DNA of 64,000 nucleotides from Tetradesmus obliquus (Eukaryota; Chlorophyta; Chlorophyceae; Sphaeropleales; Scenedesmaceae): the NCBI GenBank assembly GCA_030272155.1, contig CP126193.1, positions 3,162,001-3,226,000 on the forward strand, read 5' to 3'. This document shows, piece by piece, positions 1 to 11,405 of the stretch. The stretch's first letter is position 1; the number at the start of each line of letters is the position of its first letter. A program made the position numbers and the translations under genes. The notes under the pieces are model-generated. The model had not been told where the DNA came from. It did not search any database and saw only the letters and a list, made by a program, of their open reading frames with translations.

Positions 1-1105
1 CTGCCCCTGACCAGCGCCACTGCTGCTGCCGCTGCTGCTGCTACCGCTGCTCTTCAGCTTTCTCCTCCAGCCTCCACCCATCCCCAGCATGCGCTGCTGC
101 CAGTCAAGCAGCCCACCGTTCGCCAAGCTCTCCAGCCGCAACAAACCCTCGCTAGCATCTGCTAGCATGCTGTCAAACACACCCTGCACAGACGTCATCT
201 GCTGCTCTAGCTGCTGCTCGACAGACTGCACCAGCCTCCAGGCATCATCTTGGCCCCAGTCGAGTGACAGCCCGTAGCTGCCGAGTGTGTCTGTGACGCC
301 TGCTAGCGTCTCAGGCTTAAAGGCAGGCTTGGTATTGCTGCTGCTGCTGCCGCTTCCCGTAACCCCAGCCACAGCAGCAGTCAGAGGCTTGCCATTTACT
401 GAGCCACTGATGACAACGCGCTGTGGGCTGTCACTGCTGCCAAATGATGACACTTGAATGCTGTAGGAGGTTGGCTGGCTGCTGCTGTGCTGCTCGAATG
501 CTGCACTGCCCCACGAGCCCCATGCACTGTCAGGGTCCCAAAACATAGCTGCCTCGTGTCTGTCGCTGGTGCTTGCAGGAAAGGGCTGCTGGTTGTTACC
601 CAAGCCGTCGAGGTCCAACTGGGGCACCGCAGGCTGCTGTGCGTCTGCTGCTGCGGCAGCGCGGCTGGCTACTGCTGCGGCTGCGGCTGCGGCTGCAGCG
701 GCAGCCGACGGAGACACAGCATTGCTCTGCAACTGCGCGCTTGGCGCCGGTGCTTCAATACTGCCATCTGCAGAAGCCAAGCATGCGTAAGCATGGTTTA
801 TGATAGAGCAGACAATGGCAGTTGCAGCATCTGAACTCAATGTGTAGGTGCTGTCAGTGCTACATGAGCTACAGCCAGCATGCATGCATGTGTTGACCAA
901 GCACTCAACCAACAAACACCACAAGCAATCAGGCTGCCTGTAACACTTTACGCCTGCACTGCAGCAGAAATAACACCAAATCATCTCACCGTCTTGGTCA
1001 TCAGCTGGAGGGTTCATTGCAACTGCTGGGCTGGATGGAATTTCTGGCCTGCTGCTGCTGCTGCTGCCTGCTGCTGCCTCCACCAATTGCTGCCCCTCAT
1101 AAAAC
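1..1105 (-). CDS. Unrecognised Ser/Ala/Gln-rich protein, 3' exons only (partial)
   Basis: I do not recognise this protein. Two exons can be read: 990-1105 and 1-767. The first ends in a GT donor and leaves one base, which joins the second exon after its TTCTGCAG acceptor without breaking the frame. The second exon stays open to the window edge, so the stop lies outside. The peptide has an Ala run, the segment MFWDPDSAWGSWGSAAFE, and a stretch of about 100 residues (roughly 60-300 on the DNA) rich in Leu, Gln and Glu that looks helical. The long unbroken frame in mixed-composition sequence, not just CAG repeats, is the main argument that it is coding. An upstream exon near 1220-1290 is possible but not certain. 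No signal peptide or catalytic motif is visible in this part. Confidence 0.5.
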
Positions 1106-2098
1106 CTGCATAACACATATTAAATGTTTCACTGCATGTTCGCTAAAATTTTAACACCAAGGGCCGACCTACAGACAAAATTGTGCTTCAAAGATCGAGG
1201 CACTCGCTGTACTGCCCGCAAGGTCAGCTCACCGATGGCCTTGCGCACGAGGACTCAGAGCTAATGATGCATCAAATGTTACGGACAAAAGAAAGCAGAC
1301 CGCCAAGCAACTGTTCAGCTGGTGCTTCGCCATCACACTCAGCTGCTCCGCACGGCAGCGCACTTCCAGAACTTGAACCGTTCTGCGTCAAACGCTTACT
1401 GCTAAAACTGCTTGAGCTAGATGTTTTTATACAAGCCAGCTTTGTGTGCGGAGGCAGGTCTGCACGTTAGTGGTGACTGGCGCGCTGTCAGCAGTACACA
1501 CAACGGGTGGTATCAACCCCGCTTCACTGGGAAGCATGATCGATTGGTAGAGGCTACAAACACCACACATGTCTAGCAAAATTACAGATTAAGGGCTGGT
1601 CAATGCCCCTCAAAACAAACACACAGCGAATGAAAATGAAAAGTTGCATCATGCATGGATGATCCTGTCTGTGAGGCATCCCCCGGGGATGATCCCCGAG
1701 CTCACAGCATCCTGCAACACGTCAACACCAGTAATAGAGTGTGCTGCGCAACTGAGTGAGCCCACCTACGTGACCTTGGCAAGATAAACCCAGGGCTGTG
1801 GCAAGTACAGTCGGTGAAGCACCCATGTCGCACGCCATGAAGCACATCCGCAGGTCATGGCCAGCTAGTGGCGTGTGCAGAGCATGCAGGCCAAGCAGTG
1901 TGTCAGCACCGGCACAGCACCGGCACAGAAGGCCGCCCAGCATGTGACACCGACTTCCTGCCTTCCTGCCTTGTCTTTTTAGAGGCACCATACGGCTCCC
2001 GAAGACAAATCTGCCGAGAGACACTGAATGGCAGCTAGTGGTGTGCTGCTGGCCCGGCCCGCCACAGCTCATCAAAGCTGCATTCAATGAAATGCTGC
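1106..2098. other. Intergenic / upstream sequence, no gene recognised
   Basis: No convincing exon can be joined here. It should contain the missing 5' exons or promoter of the leftward partial gene and the 3' UTR of cytochrome b561. A short palindrome CATCCCCCGGGGATG lies near 1677-1692. Confidence 0.4.
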
Positions 2099-2316
2099 TC
2101 AGCTGGCCGCAGCGCCGCCCTCCTCGTCTGCTGCATGCAGCACACTGTACTGCACCTGGGGCCTCCTGCTGGGTGCTGCATAGTGCCACATCACCAGCAG
2201 CACCGTGGCCACCAGCAGCAGCTCGGCGAGGGCCGGCAGGCGGATGAAGCTGCTGTTGACGGCCTTCTTGCCAAAGGCTTGCAGGAAGGTGGCCTTCTCC
2301 TGCAGCCCCACCTGCA

Positions 2317-2357
<41 letters not shown>

Positions 2358-4160
2358 GATGCAGCAGCGATCACTACTAAGTGCCCAGGACCTGCCAGGT
2401 AGCGGTATTCTCACGCAGTGCCGTGCTTGCAAACCTTGGATGTCTGCTCGACAGAGTCTGCCTCAGTGCTGATGGCCTGCAAGCTATGCATGGGCTGGCA
2501 ACGATCTTATTTCCGCCGGTCCAGTCCATAATCGCCATTGTTGCACAGCAGGTTACCCGCCAGTGAACAGCCAGCACAAGAGCAGCCAATTAATTGCCGA
2601 TAAGCATACATGGGTGTAAGCATGAGCACTGCGAACAGATGAAGAAGCAGCTGCAACCATGCCGGAACTGCTCTCCGACAGCTGCTGCATTTGCCGCTAC
2701 CGCTGCTGCTGCTGCTTCCTTGTACAGCTCTCACGCACCGCAGCTGCTGCCATGCCAGTGCCGTACACAGCCAGGCCCAGGAACCTGTGCAGCGGCCCCA
2801 GCGCCACCCGCTGCTCGATGGTGATGGTGGGCCACAGGTATGACGCAAAGCCCACCACGTACTGCATGGGGCAGCAGCAGCAGCAGCAGCAGCAGTGACA
2901 GGTGCTGACAGGCGGGTGACTTGATTTAGCAGCAGAGCACCTTTCCAGCAGGCAGCTGCCTCTTGTGGATGCATGGTGGTGTGTGGATCACTGCGCGGGT
3001 TATGTGGGGTGTCATGTACTGCTCTACGTCTGCGTAGATGTTGCTGATACAGCTGCATGCTCTTTCTCAGCTGCGGTGTGCCAGTGTGTGTATGGCCATC
3101 ACTGTCGACCATGCATGCCATCCCCACTGCAAGTTGCACTCTCTTGCCCCACCAGCCGCGTCAACAGCAGCCGCGCAGCGTGCTGGCGCGACTTACCAGC
3201 AAGTAGCAACCATAACACACCATCAGCTGTCTCCCAACTGCTCAAACGCCACCATTGCCTCAAACCACTGCACGCACCACTGCAAGCTGATGCCCTGCAG
3301 CACCCTCAAGCTGACACCCCCTCTCACCTGCCCGACCAGCAGCAGCAGCGCAGTCAGTCCGATGTAGCTGTGTGGGCTGTAGAAGTTTGGGATGGGCGGC
3401 TGCTTCAGTGTGTGGCTCTTCCAGGCAGCCAGGAAGCCCAGCAGCGCTGACAAGAAGGCAAGGCTGTGGAACACCCAGTGCACCTGCTTGCGCTGCGGCC
3501 TGTTGCATAAAAGAGATTAATGCATGCGGCTGATGTTACATAAAAACATGAGAAGATGTAATTTGATGGCAGAGGGCTAGGCTTTGCAGCTGCAATGTCC
3601 GTGCAGCTGCACCTTGGCTGGGGTAAGATGGGGCAGGTTCAGCGGTGGTGGTTACCAACTGCAGCTAACATCTGCATGATGTTCACACTGCTGTTCCAGG
3701 TGCCTTGGCAGCTGGCAAACTGCGGTTACAGTGCCATGCTGCAAGTGGTGCTGACGCAGCTGTAGCAAGTGAGCAGCAGCAAGCAGAAGCAGCAGCGGCA
3801 TGGGGCTCACCTGGAGTAGCTTTGCTGCCATGGTGCCTTGTACGCCAGCACAGCCTCCGTCATAAGCACCCCGAAACCCAAGGTCATGAGCACGGGGTGC
3901 CAGTTGAACAGGCGGTCTGTAGACGCTCCATCTTGCTCAGGCCTGGTGCTCACACCACCCAGCTGGTGAACCCATACTCCAACGGTGAACAGCGTCGCCA
4001 AGCCGCAAGCTCGAGCTGAAAGGCTGACAAGGCTGGTACCCGAGCCTTGTTGCGAGGAGCGTCCAGCTGCTTGTGCTTCGGCACCGAGTGCCATGCTGCC
4101 AAACTGGCCCTTGCGTGTTCGCAGTTGCTGGCCAAGGATCAAGCGACCGTCACTGCTCAT
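2099..4160 (-). CDS. Cytochrome b561 family transmembrane oxidoreductase
   Basis: Four exons (3811-4160, 3328-3499, 2739-2861, 2099-2311) join in frame to 285 residues. The product should be a di-haem membrane protein moving electrons across a membrane, typically from ascorbate. All four haem-ligand histidine positions of the family can be seen: H88 in FNWHPVLM, H124/H128 in QVHWVFH, H160 in FYSPHSYIG and H199 in LGPLHRFLG. Five to six hydrophobic segments run from about 50 to 270. The first 45 residues are hydrophilic. The length fits the family (about 230-280). Start chosen at the first ATG of the exon carrying the first transmembrane segment. Two introns end in long CTG runs just before the acceptor. 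Membrane location (plasma membrane, vacuole or other) cannot be told. Exon 3's donor (GCG|GTGCGT) is the least certain junction. Confidence 0.88.
2316..2357. repeat. (CAG)n microsatellite at b561 intron 3 acceptor
   Basis: About 13 CAG units on the plus strand, i.e. CTG on the sense strand, abutting the acceptor of the last b561 exon at 2311. Confidence 0.9.
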
Positions 4161-5257
4161 TCAGCATGATCTCGCCTACAGTGCGTTATGTGCGGTGTTG
4201 GGCCAGCAACTGAATTCTACAAACTAGCAACAAACAACATGCACAACCACCCAGGGTCCAGGCAGCGGAACACCTCACGAGGCACACCTCAGACAAGTGA
4301 GACAGGTCTATCAAGTTACCAGATTGTATGATAACCGATATTCAATAGAGGTGCGGCACGGGCATGCTCAAGCTGGCAGCAGCCAGCTGACCTGTCATTC
4401 AAGCTAGGGTTCTTGGTCTAGCTGCCAAATCCTAAAGTTCATTTGTAGGGTCTGATGCTCTCAACCAAACTATGCATGCTCCTGAAGCAGAAGTAAAAGG
4501 TGATCTACAGACAACAGCACAGCTGTTCAAGTGCTCCTGTCAGCAAGGAAAATATCCATGAATTTTGTGTGTATGGGACAAGGTGCAGATGCATCATGAT
4601 GCCACTAATTGCATAGTGCCAATGTTTCCAGTTCCACCAAGCTGTTCAATGCCCGTTGCTAGCGCTCTTGCACCGCACCAAATGTTGCTATTACTGACCT
4701 TCAACACTACATACCATGGTACATTAGACACGCATGAAGCAAAACCGCTTTCCCTTCCAGCAGCTGCCTCTTCTGCTGTACAGGAGTGTGCCACCTCCTC
4801 ATGAATGTTCCTCGGTTTGCTTCTCACTGCAGTTCCCTGTACTGCTGCTGCAGTGCACCTTGTTATGTGTGCTGCTGGCCTCCTAAATCACTGCTGGAAT
4901 CCAGGCTTGCTGGCGGCAGCTTCAGCAGCTGGCGGGAACACTGCAAGCATACAGCAGGCAGCAGAACAGCGAGCAGGAGACAAGCAGATGAGAGAGCAGG
5001 CAAGGACACTGGCACTGCTCCACTGCAATCTGCAGCCAAAAATTTAAAAGCCAACACATACGCCAGCCTGACACATGCAGAACAGTGGACGGCAGCAGAC
5101 TGCTGCTGCTGGCAAAAGACTGTTCACTGCAACGCTCAAGACATGAGGAGGAAGCGACATGCACGACAAGTCCACTGTGCAGGACTGTACAACACCGTCC
5201 CCAGCTTGCTGCAAGTCACGCGCAATAACGCACCAGCTCAACCGATTCAACTGCAGG
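4161..5257. other. Intergenic, no gene recognised
   Basis: Upstream region of cytochrome b561 and downstream region of the next leftward gene. Open frames here are short, lack plausible splice partners and match no family I know. Confidence 0.4.
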
Positions 5258-5951
5258 TCATGTTGAAGCACTGTGACAGGCAGCGAGCCCTGGAAAAACC
5301 AGTGTGACAGCGCACAAACAGCATAACAACACTGCAACTATGGCTGGCCCACCTGGGTGTCCCACCACGGCCCCTGGCGCCACGTCAATCTGCAGCCAGT
5401 ACGAGTGCTGCGCGCGCTGCAGCGACAGGTTGGCGCCAGCAGCAGCAAAGGAGGGCTGGTGCCGCGCAATGAGCGACTGCACCTGCAGGGCACCACCAGA
5501 ATGAAAATAGCCAATGCGTAAGCACATAGCAGTTCGGCATCAGTAGAGTCTTGCGCTCGACACCCCTGCTGTTGCTGCTAGAGCAGCCAGTTGTGTTGCT
5601 GATCGAGATGTGGAGCCTGTCAACATCCACAACCGCACAAAAGTTACGTGTAGCAGCACCGCACACACAGCAGACAGTCTGCCCCTGCGAAACCCTGATT
5701 CCGCATACAGCAGCCAGCTAAACCATTAGCTGCACCATCTCAACAGCTCAAGTCTAGCAGCAGCTGCTGCTGCAAGTCCAGCAGCCCGCACCTGCTGCAG
5801 CCACACGCTGTAGTCTCCTCCATCAGGGTTGATGCAGCACACGCCCAGCACAGACCCCACACATGCCGCAAGAGCCCAGCCGCCCATGCGGCCTGCAGAG
5901 GGAGGTGTCACGTACGGGTGCTGCTGCGCCGCCTACAAGTGGTTGAGCATA

Positions 5952-5988
<37 letters not shown>

Positions 5989-6806
5989 GCAGCAGAAGCA
6001 GCAGCAGCAGTAACAGTGCGGGATGCACATATGCAGCGGGCAGCATGAGAGTGTCTAGTCACAGCTTGAGCAGCAGCAGCGCTGTGCTGCAGGACTAGCC
6101 TTGCTTGTTGCACATTGCTCAACGGTGCACTCATTGCCAACACGTCAAATAAATTTAACTCAGCAGCCGCAGCGGGGGCAGTTGTCACACGGTGTTGACG
6201 ACCACAGCAGTTGCGCGTGTGCAGACACGAACAGCTGCCACACCATGGTTCACCACGCCAGCAATATGCCTGCTGTGCTACCGAGTCACATCCCCTTCAG
6301 TTGATTTCACAGCATACTGCGCTCGCGCACACGACACACATGTCACACGTGCAGTTTCTGCTTGCCCAGCCTGGCACACCCGCTGCTGCTGGTGCTGCCT
6401 CACCTGCTCCACGTCCCCCATGAAGGCCTGCCACACGCCAGGGTTGATGCGCCCCGCCAGCTGCTGCGGCACTGCTGCCGCATTGTGCTTGAGGTTGATG
6501 ATGCGCCTGGCCCCTGAAAGTGGTTGTGTTCAAGCACCCAACGCGCAGACGCAACATGTAAACTGCTTGTGTTCGAACAAACAACCGGCAGTCACATCAT
6601 ATGCACTGCTTGTGTTCAGGCACCCAACAGGCAGACGCAGCAGCATATGCACTGCTGGTCCACAGTCCACAGTTGATGGGCCTGGGTGTCACCCGCAGCT
6701 CTTGCTAGGGCAGCTGCGTTGACTGCTGCAAGGTGTTCGCACCTTGGTTCCCTTTCAGAAACTCTACCACGACCTTCTGCTGATTCTCTTGCCACGGTGC
6801 TGTCAT
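5258..6806 (-). CDS. Small protein, possibly GOLGA7/ERF4-like (palmitoyltransferase partner)
   Basis: Four exons (6743-6806, 6404-6513, 5792-5932, 5258-5482) join in frame to about 179 residues starting MTAPWQENQQ. The family is not certain. The order of landmarks resembles the GOLGA7/ERF4 domain: a VPQQLAGRINPGVWQAF block, a hydrophobic patch (ACVGSVLGVCC), then YSVWLQQVQSLIARHQ, an Asn-Leu segment and a WLQIDVA strand. In animals and yeast that family binds DHHC palmitoyltransferases at Golgi or ER membranes. The last exon either runs to the stop at 5258, giving a hydrophobic tail, or splices out at CACCCAG|GTGGGC near 5350. Intron 2 carries a CAG-rich tract near its acceptor. The exon structure is well supported. 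The name is inference. Confidence 0.55.
5953..6013. repeat. CAG-rich microsatellite in intron
   Basis: Interrupted CAG/CAA/AAG run about 20-80 bases upstream (sense direction) of the acceptor at 5933. Confidence 0.85.
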
Positions 6807-7266
6807 TGCATGCACCTAGCAGTAGCTGCTAGCTTCTTCTGCTGCTCTTCGTCCCTGCTGCCTGGTGGCCCCTCCTTGACGTGCTTGAGAGAATCAAACA
6901 ACTGATCACGCGTACGTGGGGCTGAAGGCTTTACACACCAGAGCTAACTGTCGGTGCGAGAGGTATCACCGGAAGCAAAGGAAGCGACAGCAGTCCGTGC
7001 GCTCAATGAAGCCGCCAAGTTTGCGTTCACGCTGAACAAAAAGCATGCTGCACAGCAACCGGCGCTACGCACGAGCTGAGCTTGCTCGGCACAACAAGCT
7101 CATGCACAAGTGACAAACTGCTGAGCCCTAACCATGCCCATGCGGTGCCAGGTCAGCAACTGCCAAAAATTGTAAAGGGTTGCACGAACCACACTTGACA
7201 GAAGCACACTTGCCACAGCACACATCGACATATGCTCACTCACATGTCTAAATGCTCACTGACACA
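6807..7266. other. Spacer between tandem leftward genes
   Basis: Holds the 3' UTR of the BPG2-like gene and the promoter of the next gene. On the minus strand a TGTAA motif, the usual green-algal poly(A) signal, occurs near 6932. A frame upstream of the 6806 start (FDSLKHVKEGPPGSRDEEQQ, about 6820-6897) stays open and could be an extra 5' exon. Confidence 0.35.
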
Positions 7267-10120
7267 TCACCTCCTGCTGACACTACGCCGGCGCCTCCTA
7301 TCTGGCACTGCTGCAGCATCACCCCCTGCTCCTGCCAATGCTGCAAGCACATCATCTGCCAGCTGTCCCGCCTCATCCACTGCAGCCTCATCTGCAGCAG
7401 CAGGCTCAGCTACCCTGCTACTGCGCCGCAGCCGCACACCACCAGCAGCAGTGCCAGCAGTGCGCCGCCGCCGTGCCTGCAAGCTGCTGCTGCTGCTGCC
7501 GCCTAGAACATCCTCTGCACGAGCCACAGGAGGCGCAAGCAGCACTTCTTCTGCATCATCATCATCACCATCTTCATAACCATCCGCCCCATCCTGCTGC
7601 TCATCTTCACCCTCCTCCTCCTCTGCATCCACAATGCCCTGCAGCCCAGCCGCCTCACTGCCAAAAAGTAACAACCTAACAACCTCCTCGTCTTCCCCAC
7701 TCAGCGGCTTCAACCCTAAACCCGACTTGTACGCCTCCCACTCCTGATCCGCCTCCGCAGCCGCCAGCGTCTGCCCAACTTCCACCAACTCCTCAGGCTC
7801 CTCAGAACCCTGAGGTTTAGGCGGCGGCGGGCACGGCAGCGGCGGCCGCAGAAACACCTCCACCCCCCGCGGCACCCACACCCGCAGCACAATATCCTGC
7901 TTGCTGTATGGCGCATACACACCTACCCAGCCTGGCAAGCCAGACACCGCCACATCAGCAAGGCAAGCTGCTGTAGGTATCGGAGACTTGACCACAAAGC
8001 TGTGCGGCACCAGGCCTCCACGCGCCTGCACAGACTCCTTGCAGAACAGCACGCCGCTGCCCCTGCTGGCCTTATTGCTGCTGCTGCTGCTGCTGCTGCT
8101 GGGATCTTCTGCCTGCTGCTCCTCCAGAAGTTCCTGCAGAAATTCATCCTGAGCTTCATCCTGATCTTCCTCGCCATCTTCAAAGTCAACTTCCTGGCCC
8201 TCCGCCAGCAGCGGCAGCGCATACACGCGCATGCTGCGAGGACCATAGAAGGCCAGGCTGCAGCTAGGGGGCCCTGACAGCACATCCACACGCACTAGGC
8301 CGCTCCAAATGTAGCTGGCAGTCACTGACTTAGGCTTGCTGCTGCTACGGTTGCTGATGCTGGGACCGATATCACTGCTGCTGCTGCTGCAGGTGCTGGA
8401 GCTAAAGCCATCTTCATTCGAGTCGCCCAAATCTTCCTCCTCTTGTGCGCGCAGGATGTCCAGGGGAGAAGGTGGGGAGAAGGGCAGCAGGCGCTTGCGG
8501 GGGTGCAGCAGCCGAAGCTCCGCGGGCGTGAGCATGTGGGGGATGCGGTGGTGCAAGTGCACACCCGGCGTGTCTGTGGTGAGCAGCAGCAAACATCGAG
8601 CGCAGGCGTGGTGTGAGTGGTGGCGTGTGTGCTGACACGCCAGCAAGGTTGCGTCTCACATGAGCGCAACTGCAGCTGCCCCACAGGCGGGCGGAGACGC
8701 TGCCAGCTGTGCTACTCAAACTCTGCCGTGCATCAGTGGCAGCGCTGCGCAGTGCGCCGCTGGCGCGTTCACCGTGCCATGCATCTGCAGATTGCAAAAC
8801 AGCCACCTGCTACTGCCATCAGGATAGTAGCTGCATGTTGCCATCACGGGTCGACTCACCGTACAGTGTGCCGCCCGTCTCGAAGGCCTGCAGCGGGATG
8901 AGGCCTAGCGTCGTGCCTGGCATGGCGCTCTCCACAGGCAGGTGGCGGGCGCTGGCCATGGCGGCAGCATCAAAGTTGCCGCCAGTCAGGCTGCAGTGCG
9001 ACATGAGAAAGAGGCACCACGCGCGGCAAATGGCAGCAGGTGATGTAATTGTAACCATAGTGTCAAGATGACAGCCGAGCTCCTGCAGACGCAGGCGTTG
9101 TGTAGCGGATGGGTGGCTCAAGGAGATGGCGGCCTGTATGCTGGCCTGCATGTGCATTACATGTCACCAGCACACAGCGCCCTGTGTCTCTGTTTTATCA
9201 CTACCCATGTCCTGTGTCATACCATACTGTGTTGCAACAACGCACCTGCTCATCTCCTTGAGCATGGCGCGCACAAAGGCGGACTTGCCCACATTGGCTG
9301 CGCCCACCACAAACACGTCACGCCCCTTGCGCTCCCGGCACAGCTTGCTGGTCACGGCCGCGATGCCCTCGCCGCTGTGGCTGCTGACAAGGTGCGCAGA
9401 CGTCACCTGCACAGACATGCATAGGAAACATTGTGAAACCTAGCAAAAGCATGCTGAGACCAGTTGCTGAGGGCAGAAGATGCAGTGGTGCCAACATTGC
9501 CGCCACAGTGGATAGATCACGTGTGTCGAGCGCAGCAATGCAACGCAATGCATCTGTCACTGCCGCTGCGCACAGCCTGATGCGCTGGGCAGCCAACAAT
9601 GCAACTCGAATTATTAACAGCCCACTCTGCTTGAATAGTGACTCAAGACCGCATCGTCAACTGCTAACCAAATAGCCCCACCTGCAGGCGCCGCCGTGCT
9701 GCTGACTCAGCCAGCCAGTCTGCCACCTCCTTGGGCCTGCAGCCCCCTGGCAGCAGGTCCATCTTGGTGCCCACCAGCACGATGGGGTTGCTGCCCACCA
9801 TGTCGCGCACCTGGCACCAGCAGCAGCAGCAGCAGCAGCGGCGCAAACAAAGCGTCAGCAGAGCTTGTTATCGGGTTGATGGTGAGAGATGGCAGAACAG
9901 CATGTCAGCAACACGTGTGGGATACACCTACCACACCCTGCACAAGAACTGCTGCTAGGAGCGTCCATGCAGGCTAGGCAGGGGTCCCAATGGCAGCGGC
10001 AGCAGCAGCAGCAGTACGTCGATGCCACTGCACCCCCTCTCACCTTGCTCATGAGAGTGCCGCTTGCGTCCAGCAGGTCCACCAGCAGCACCACCAGCGC
10101 CTTTACACCACGCACCTCCT

Positions 10121-10192
<72 letters not shown>

Positions 10193-11372
10193 CGAGCAGC
10201 AGCAGCAGCAGGTGAGTGTCAGCACCACATCCATGGAGTTGGATGCGCAGCAGAACTTGCATAAAATTTGCTAAAGCTCGATGCGGCGCCCGACACAGAC
10301 GCTGCGCCCACTGACCACAACAGTCAGCAGGGAGCTGTGGCTCGTGCCATCCTCTACCGTACATGCTCAGCAGACAATAGCAGTTTTTTTGCTTGCCACA
10401 GCTGTCAGCGCGCTGCTGCTACTGCTTATCACACATGCACTGTGTGGCGACTGGGTGCTGCTGCCCATGCCTGCCCAACCATGTAATAGAGCCTGTTGCA
10501 GCCAGCACTCACAGAAATCTTCTGCCGCAGCTGCTCCGGCGTCACCAGCAGCTTCCCTAGCAGCTCCAGCTGCCCATCACCCGCTGCTGCTGCTGCTGCT
10601 GCTGCTGACTCTGCGGCAGCACCTTCATACTCGCTGTCCGTTGGAATGGGTTCCTCTGCTGCCGCTGCTGCTGCTGCTGCCGTCTGCTGCTGCAGCAGTG
10701 CAGCCTGCTGCTGCGCCCAGGCCTTCTGAGTGAAGTCCTCCACAGCAGGGATCATGGCACCGTTGCACAGCCCAGAGCAGCGCAAGCACAGCACCTGCAG
10801 GCGTGCACACATGCACATGACATTGCTGTTGGTGCCAGCCCAGATGGCATGTAAGCTTGCAGCAGAGCTTACATGGGTGCTCTGCCCAACAGTAGTTGAG
10901 CTCCTGGCGGGGTTTGCTTGGCAAGCCCCAAACGCCCAAACCTGCACATGCACAGCTACCAGACATGCAGTGAGGTGCCTTGCCGGCCGCATCGCAGCAA
11001 CGTATCAGTTCAATGCTGCTGGTGCACAGCCACAGGCAGCTGCTGCAGTGCAGGCCGCACCTTGTTGAGCTGCCTGTGCTGCTGCTTGAGCAGGTACTTG
11101 TCAGGAGCCACGTAGCCAGCAGCAGAGGCCACGGCAGTCTGCAGCGGCGCGCCACAGCCGTAGCAGCAGGGCTGGCTGCTTGGCGGGAGCGCAGCAGCCT
11201 TCTTCTCCTTGATGCTGCGCTTGGCAGCAGCACCTGCGCTGCTGCTGCTGCTGCCAGCCCAGCGGCTGCTGCTGGCCGGACCATCAAGCCTGCTGCTGCT
11301 GCTGCTGCCACGGTAAGGCTCCCTTTCAGGCTGGCCCCAGCTGCCAGGCCTTGCCCTGTCACGCTGCTCCCA

Positions 11373-11405
<33 letters not shown>

